A stretch of DNA of 64,000 bases from Paragonimus skrjabini miyazakii (lineage: Eukaryota; Platyhelminthes; Trematoda; Plagiorchiida; Troglotrematidae), in NCBI GenBank assembly GCA_014338405.1, contig JTDE01008906.1, positions 1 through 64,000 on the forward strand, given 5' to 3'. How positions within the stretch are numbered: the stretch's first letter is position 1; every line of letters begins with the position of its first letter. The notes under the pieces are model-generated. The model worked only from the letters and a program-made list of their open reading frames with translations, did no database searches and had not been told where the DNA came from. The position numbers and the translations under genes are program-made. This document shows positions 37,401-46,400 of the stretch, piece after piece.

Positions 37401-40400
37401 GCGTGCTGTTGGAAAATGCGCCAGGATGCATGAGTGTTAGATTCTGCAGATGTCAGTAACGCAGATTCGTCTATGCGATATTCTCCGAAAATCTCTACAA
37501 CCAGCATACTCTGATCCCTGTCGTGTTTCTCCCAGTTCGAGGATTAGATCATCACGCGGTCTGTGTAAGTTTCATCTCGTTTCAGCTTGGCTACATAGAG
37601 GATCCGACACTAAGGAGTAGAGTCGAAATCCCTTCATAAGATTTCGTCTGTGATAGATTATCTAATCGAGCCGGGTCGGTGTATGTGGTATGCACAGCAC
37701 ATTTCGTCGCATTGTTCATGAGCATTATCATCGGATACATATGTATCACAGAAATTTAGTTCGCTGAAGATGTTTCCCAGTTCTGTAATCTGCTTAGCGA
37801 GCCATTTCGTTCTATTTTGTGCAAAGCTGTGCGCGATGTGACATCGAACTCCGGTCATTCTTAGATTGTACGTCACCTGATGCAGCGGATTACATAGGCT
37901 ACACTTGATTTGCCTTTAGTTTTCCCAACATATATTTCCACGTTTCACTAGCGTGAGCTTCAGTGACCAGTCTGCAGACATTTTCTTCGACGGAGTTGTG
38001 CTTATCTTATCGTTAGGCTCCTATAGCTGGTTAAGTTCCACACAGTGGGACTGGCACAATCTGACCACAACGCCTCTATCTACTGCAACTTACGTGTACA
38101 CTCAAGAACAACACTGAACTGTCGTGGGTTCTTTACAGTTGAGTCAGTTGGACGATTCTTATCAGCTCATCACACCCGGGATGGATAGGAACGGATGTGC
38201 CTGGTCAGCAGTCTCAGATAATGAGTCTGCCAACAGAGTGGAACGAGACGGTGGGTATTTGCGTAGGCACTACTTTGTAACCGAAACGTCCGTACAACCG
38301 TCGGGACAATTAAATCGACGGTCAATAACACCAATGCCGTTTAAGTTAATAGTGTCAACAACCAATGCCTGGCCATGCATCCTAGAACACTCCAACCGAG
38401 ATTTTAACATACTGATTGTCAGGAAGGAAACGGCTTGACACATGAGGCCAGTTAGCACGACAAGGGATTGTTGCTGTTTCCGTTACTTGCGAATTTAATG
38501 AGCATATTGGTGAGCAAGATAAATGGCACCTGATTAGTTAATGAACAGTAAAGTCATCCAAAGATTCGAAAGAACATGGAGAAATAAACTATCTACCGTC
38601 CTGGGTAACATTATGTATGTTAGGAAACATTGTCCGTCTACTCCCGCAAAAGGATAAATTATGAAAAACACGACGCATTCTCCATTGCAAAATAGGTTGA
38701 AACCAGAATAAGTGAAAACTGTTAAATACCATTACGCGTCTTATTTTCATCAATCTGTTGCAGCTTCCAAGGTTAGCTGCGGATTTGTATTTTCATTTCG
38801 TTGAGGATAAGTCACATTTTGTTAGCCTCCGAGTAAATAGCTCATTCCGTGTATGCACCTAAATGTGGTTTCCGATTGCACTACTGAAATCACAAAGCAT
38901 CTTTTCCCTGCTTTGAAGGATGACCTGATAGAGGTGCACCACGTTGTAGCATATCAAGGAAACAAACGGTTACCGTGTGCGGCCGACTTGGCATGTCGGC
39001 CTCAGACCATTTAATTGGATGGAATTAGTTCATACATACTCGATAATCATGAGTTATGTGTTACTGATCGCAGCGCTTGTGGCATGATGAGCTGGTGCAA
39101 GTATCTAGTGGACATATTGGAACATATGGAAACTTGCTATTTATCAAGCTATTATTTAATGCACTTGCGGACTAGAGACAACTACATAGGCAGATTGGTG
39201 CAAGCGAAATGTGGGAACGTTTTGAAAGGTGCGACACTTGATGAATGAAACATATAAGCGAGCGCAGTGCTTTTTCTATGCTGGTTCTTACCTCAAGAAC
39301 TGTGTATTAGGAATCTTGTTTCTTACTCTAAAAGATGTGGATCCTTATCTTATCTGATCTCGAGGATATCGGTGATTTGGTTTCAGTGGGTGTTTATTTC
39401 CTAAGTAGTTTACTGATTATGTAGCTTACTCAGTCCTTGCGACGATCTGTCGCCTCCACATCTGAGCGTGACTTAAGGACGTCTGTACTAGTGATTGACT
39501 ATATTTTCGAAAATTGCGGCCCATATCAACTGCTTATTTTGCAAATCCAGCGTCTAAACGACTGTGCCGTTCATGTAGCATGGTCATGTACACGTGTGAT
39601 TTAAACTATGCTGGTATAACATCTGTTAATAAGATCGTTGTTGTTGGTTGTTTCAACGGACTAGCCATAGTCCTGATTGTCGATCTCCAGCTGATTATCA
39701 TTAACTTGTTCTAATCAGAGTATATGTCGTAACCCTTTGCAACCTCATCCGCCGTCATCAATGCTCTCGACAGATTCGTACTAAGGTCTCTTTCGTTGGT
39801 CGTCTATTTTTTTGTCATAGCCATTATTTTCCACTTCCTGCAGATCCTTATCACTTGACCCACGAAATCAGCTAATCAATCAGTTCCCCGGTGAACAGGT
39901 GATTACCGTCAAAGACCTACTGGCAGCGATTGCCAGTCTGTGGGCCTCCACACAAAACGAACACGTGAATGGTGACCTTCCGCTGGAAAAGAAACTGACC
40001 TGCGATTGGTATCCGGTAACCTTCAACCTCGTTCACGAGTTGCCGTCGTTCGTGGCCTATTTTCAACGACAACAAGTAAATACAGTTTACGCCTACTTGA
40101 CTTTTCGTCACCCAAATGCATTGGTTATTTTGGTCTTGAACGTGTTTTTCTGGCTAAACTATTGGGATGTGCTATTTGGATTTCGGGTGTCACTTGATAT
40201 CCGAATATCGCGAAATCAGATTACAGGTTTATTCTTCTCCTTATAACAGAGATAGGCCTTTATTATCAATTTGCTTTTGGTTCTTCAGAATGCAATAGAT
40301 CTGTGCTTCGGCAAACCGTCAACAAGGATGAGGTTGGTTACGTGGCGTTGACAGGGGAAATAGACTAATTGATTCGCTGCCCTGTATATTCTGGTATAGG

Positions 40401-43400
40401 TCTGTTCATTTCGATTGTACTGAGGTCTCGTGTAATCTGCTTTTGTTTCCTAGTAACATCTGCCAGAGTAGTGCAGCAATTTGTTTTGCTTGCACAAGAC
40501 AACTGACTTAAGAGGTTGCCCATCAATTGGTGCAAATTGATATGTGTGAAAGTACACCATCTCAATCGCACGTGGGATTTTGTTTCACAAGTTTTCGAAG
40601 TATAGGTTACTTGTCATATACTGCCAGTTTCATTGTTGAGACGTTTTATCCTAAGCATTCGTTTACTTGTGTCCTTTCATGTGCCCCATGTTTTCCGGAC
40701 CATCAGGAATGCTGTTAATATTAGCGCATACGACATCATTTTCATTTTGTCCATATTAGCACCGTCAAGTATTGTACGGCAATTATGCATGAGTTCAGTT
40801 GGAAACGAAGCAGTTCGATTGTAGTTTTGTCATATATGCTACACCAGTATCCGATAAATTAGTTGGAAGTGTCAAATCAAGGAAATGTTAGTTGTCATTT
40901 TCGCCTGTTCTGTTCGGTAACCTGCACAGACGGGAGAAAACTGCTGCCTTGTTCCCATATATTACCACCGTGTGGTGGTGTCAGTCTCGTAATCATCTCC
41001 GGTGTTTAGCAATGCCTTTGTGCCTTGCGACAATTGATTTTGGTTGGGAATACTTCTGGTCGTGTATTGTTGGCATTGCGAACCCCAATTTGACGTTTTT
41101 TCATAGGCCGTTCTAACAGCGGACGCTTTTTTGTCTATCTAATTAGTGTGTTCAAAGTTGAAAGTGTATTTTGATTACATGCTGTCGATTTTTGGCGTTC
41201 ATTGACAGTCGAATGCCAGTTGTACCTACGTTTTTATTTACCAATTCTTTCACGTATATTACGGTTAGGCGGATAATTTACTTATCGGTAGAGTTTAATG
41301 ACGACGTGTTGAGTCATTGACGTGAAGCTGATCTCACGGATTTCTTCACCTTCTCTCCAGCAACGTTTGAAGCAGCCTGACTCGGTCCAAACGTTACCTC
41401 CGTGCACTTCTGCTAGTTGCTGCCGTCGACAAACCGTCGCGAACGACGGCGACGCAACGGAAAAGGCGTACAATGTTTGGATTCTGAAGCCGTGGAATCT
41501 TGGCCGTGGCATGGGAATTTGCATCACAGACAATCTTGATCAAATTATCCGAATGTGTGACACCAATCCATTGGTCAGTGTTCTCGTATTTGGTCGGTCA
41601 CCGTCTGATTTTATCGAATTCACACTTCTATCTTGATCTCTTCTGCCCCCATAGATATAGGAGAGATAGTTGTGATATAGTGATGTTGACTTCTGTTGTA
41701 CGGTTCGATACGCAATGGGTGACTACTACTGTGAACATTAAGAATTCGTAGTATTGAATTCTCCGTATCTAATTCACTAACAATTGTTGCCGGGTGTTAA
41801 CATTTCGTTTCTGGGCCTTAGCCGCTAAAAGTTATCTGCTTATACACGTCATAGACCGAAGGATCAGCGTCTAAAAGGAATAGAAAAAGGCATTTGGGTT
41901 GCAATCGTTATATAACAGTAGCATATGTTTGTGTACTAATTGTTTGTCATTATGTGATCAACAAGTCATAACTGTTTTGAGGTATTTCGGATCTCGTATC
42001 ACGTAATGGTATAGTGGATGTATTGCTTGGCCCTGTGGCACGATCTGTTTGACATTTGGTAACTCTGGCTTTCTGCTGTACGCTTGACGGGACATTCGCC
42101 TCATTAATAGCAACAGCCATACGACTAGATGTTCGGTTATCCTGTAATGTGGATATCCGTATGCAGGACTAGCAGCGGCTAGTAACCTGACGGTTAACTT
42201 ATGAGCCAGGTTGACTGAGTGAGTTACATATCGCGTACTTAAAGTCCATTTAGTCGGGCTGAAAGCAGTGTACACCTGAACAGCGAAATTTATGTGGTTA
42301 AAAGTGAATGGTAGTATGCAGTATTAACCAAGTAATCTATAGGTAATCACATACTTAGTAAAATGGTGTTCTTTTGCACTGAATACATTGGGGAGTTTTC
42401 TGTTTATCGTCGGTCACGAAATCCTGTGGGCTTTTGGAAACATATTTCCGTCGAATGCGTTTTGGTTAACAGCTGTTTGTGGAAGGCAGTCTCCACACAG
42501 GTTTTTCAATTCGGTCATGATTTTCAGTAAAACACTTTTACACTATCATTATCGCAGATCTTGAAAATGGCAAGTATTGACTACTTTATACTGTTTTACG
42601 GTGTCCACATTGAATATCTAAAACTGATTGGCTGTCATCAGTAGCTTTCAGACTGGACTGTGTACGTAGGGTTATAAGAAAAATGAGTATGTCCATCGTC
42701 GGTAAACTTCGAAGTACCACCATCGACAAATTTAGAAAATTCAGTTGTTGTCAAAAACACACATTCGGGGTACTCCGGCAAAGATGTCCGTTATTGTTGA
42801 TGCAAGGAAACTGTTCGTTATTACCTTACCATTAGGTACCCAAAGATAGATTCTTCTTTTAAGTCAATTTTTAATTTACACGCAGATTAGAGATTTTAAA
42901 CTGTTTACGATGGACTCAAAGCGAGGCTATTTTGACCCAATGAAAATGATCGGTTGTTGTTTGCAGGAACATAAGATATGGATCATTTTTTTACCTTGGT
43001 GATGCTAACAGAAAACCGTTAACCATACTTGAAAAATATCGTCTCTAAGTTTGCTGGATCAGCGACTAGGAAATTCTCCTGTTTGAAGGAGTCTTTTACA
43101 CAGTATATTTTCAACATTTCATGAGCGATGAATATCGTGCTGGCCATTTTACCGTCATTTTTGTTTGAATTCAGTATGTCGTAGCTTTGTGAACTGCGGC
43201 ATTAGTTCTCATCTATCATGCTCGAGTCACTATGCGGTTAACAGTAACATTGCTGATCATCCGGGCTCTAATAGCGACGTTTGTTGCCAGCTGCTTTTGT
43301 CTGTCATGTTAGAACGTACACCTTATGTGTTACATTACTGTCCCGAATTCATACAGATTGCCAGCCGATACGTAACGAACCCGGTGCTGTTTTACCGTGA

Positions 43401-46400
43401 TGACATCCAGGCGAACGTCAAGTTTGACGTGCGTTACGTGGTACTACTCCGCTCGGTGCAACCACTGCGGTTGTACGTATACAACGTGTTTTGGCTGCGT
43501 TTTGCAAACAAGTAAGCCTGTTCTCCTCCACCCTGTTTAGTATTCACATACAACGAGTCTGGTTGAAATTATCACCTAATTTTCATTCTGCAGGCTGTTT
43601 TCCAGGTATCCTCCAGTGGATTACGTCTGCCAGTTTTCGTGGGACTCCGGTGGCATAGTCATCTAAAAACGTTTTCTAACGTCACACCAATGTGATCTTT
43701 TCTGTCGGCTTTTTGTGCAGGTAGTTTGTTGTTCCACTGTGTGCAGGGTTCACTCTCGACTAAATTTTCCGTTCTTTTTTTGCTTTCGTTTGGTTATCTG
43801 TATTTTCTTCGCTGTGTTCATTTCATTTCGCAGGCCGTTCTGTTTGGACAACTTCGGAGATTATAGTACGCACTTCACTGTCATGAACTATCGCGAGGAC
43901 GATCCGTTAAAGCAAGTCAGTCTTCCTTTTTTCTATTGTCGAACTTCCCCATCGGATTTTAATGGCTGTCAGTTTATTTGTTCTTGATTCGTCTCTTTGA
44001 CTGTCCGTTTACTGACATTTACGTACAAACACGGTCAGAGCTAGCCAGGTAGTTGAATGTGCAACGAGCTGTAGGAATGGTCGCATTCGCTGCTCCCTGC
44101 CTTCGCAAGTAACTGAGCCTTTCTGGTAGATAATAACTCGTTTGCTATTTATTCGTGCTGTTTATCTCAGGCTCATTGGAATTCGTTGATCAGTATGGTT
44201 ATTAAGAGGATTCACAGGAATTCTTCAGAAAGTCAATCTACCTGAAAATCCTTGATAGCATTATAATTTTGTTGTGTTCTGTCATGCCAGCTTCATGCCG
44301 ACTTCAACGGGTTCATCCGGCTGCGATTATGTGGTACGTGGCTGCTCTCCTCCGATTCAGTCTGTAACTTCGTAAACACATCTGATTGAGCCATTGATAA
44401 GCGTGACATTGAGTGGCTGATGTGGATGGCCGTTTAAATAAGCGTTGATGCAGGCTCTCATATTCGGTAAATTTATCTAGCAGTTTGACTTTCAGTTTTC
44501 ATTTGAGGTGGCCGTCTTATATGCAGCTAACAGTGATTTCGGCCATATGGACGAGATTTGTTCAGCCCTGCGCCTAGATTTCCGCAAGTAATTTTGGTCA
44601 GTTGGTGTTACCGCATTCTCACTTCTGCCTAATGTTCTTTACAGTGACTCAGTTGTTCTATTGCATGAGTATGTTGTAAAGTTTCTCATATTTCATCTCA
44701 AATGCGTGGTCACATAAGTTGTCGGTCAACACTTCCCTTTCAGTGGAAAGGGACGGACAATAGCTACTGGTGTGGCTCATTTCGATAAACATGTTATCTA
44801 CAAATGTGCATTTTTCATCGTTCATCATGACTGTGTTGCTGACCTTATTGAGGCATTACAGTGTTGCTATATCAGATCTTTTCTCTCTCTCTCTCTGCCT
44901 CTCCTTTTCCAAAAATGATAGAGTGAGGTTGGTATCAGAACTGGCGAAACTCCGCTAGACTTAAGAGGTACCTCGTGATCGGCACTTCTCAACAGTAATG
45001 CTGTTGTCATAAAGGGATTTAGTTTCTGTGTAACTATAGAGGCATTTCTGTACTCTTGTCACCCAAGTTACTCATTGTCCACATTTCGCGTAGGCTGACC
45101 AAACCCATGGAAGTCAGGTACCTGAAGGATAAGCAGGATTCTAATCCGGCCGACGGTGCGTCGACCACATTTTTGCCTTGTGACGGGTCCCGAAGCATCG
45201 ATACCGTTATAGACAGTCGACCGTCGTAGACATTAGGTTTAGAGACTGCCTTCCGTTCAGTTAACCGTAGAGTTCCCTGAGACTATCTTCTTTTCATAGG
45301 AGTTTCAGAGAAATACGTAAGTCTGTTAAGATAATTGTGTGTTCGCCCTGCAATGAGTACGCGAGTCTGTGAACACTGGCTTCTAGTGGTTACCACTTCT
45401 AATGGTGTTCGCAAGGCATGTCTTTTCTCGCGAATTTCTCCGGATCTGTTTCGTCATGGACGACATTATGGAGGTTACGCTTAACGAATCCATTTAGCTT
45501 AATGTTTCCTCCTGGCACGACGTTGGTCGATATGTAAGGTTCGGATTACATCGTCTTGCTTAGCTTCCCTGCCGAAGGCATGTTGACCATGCTGAACTGA
45601 GTGGACCACCAGGTTGATCTCAGCGGAATGCGCTTCGCACTTTCAAAAGTCAGGTCGCTTCTTCGTGCCTGAAGCCATCCTGCTTTTTATTGTGAGCAAT
45701 CCACTTGAGACTGTGGGAGTTTCACATAATTGGACAGCACTGTCTCGTCAGGTTGTGGTGTTGCTGATGAAGTATCGAGAATATGAAAAACATGCGCTGC
45801 GTATCCCGACCTACGTCATCTACAACGTTGGTAGGTTATCGTTGATTGGAAAGGTATATAGTGTTGTCGTGCAATCTGTTTTGTTTCATCGTTTGAATAC
45901 TTTACAGGTTAACAGCAAAGAATGTAACAGAATTCTTTGTCTCACCATCATTACCCTCGTCAGGTGGCTTACACCAAATGGAATGATCCTTTAGCAACCC
46001 GTCCGTTCGTCAACGCGTAGTCCCGAACGTCTGGGCTGCGCAACCAATTAGCGCACCTCTGTAAACACACCATTATTATCCGTGTGGGAGGAGAAAAATG
46101 GGGTTTTCTTGTATTCATTGAAGTACCATATATTAGTCTACAGAGTACGTCATTTTTAACGTGTAGTTTCGATTTGCACATCACTTGTTTGCTGTTACGT
46201 TGGACACCTCTTCTGCTCGTTTTGATCCCTCCGTACAGATACACCACGATGAATTTGTTGGTTTGTTCAACGAGCAGTACCCAAACACTTCTTGGAGTGA
46301 AATCCAAGTATGTCAACATATCATGTCTCTCATCTATTCGCTATCTAACGCACTTTTCATGCGACAAACAGTTGTTTCTAATATAGATATCAGTTGACCG

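Noticed and set aside
43165..43356. 5' extension of the exon at 43357
   Set aside because: The frame is open, but human TTLL12 similarity begins at IASRY and a good acceptor (CATACAG) lies exactly there.
45614..45994. 126-residue plus-strand open frame as a TTLL12 exon
   Set aside because: The flanking exons 43834-43915 and 46239-46307 encode blocks that are contiguous in human TTLL12, and this frame has no similarity to it.
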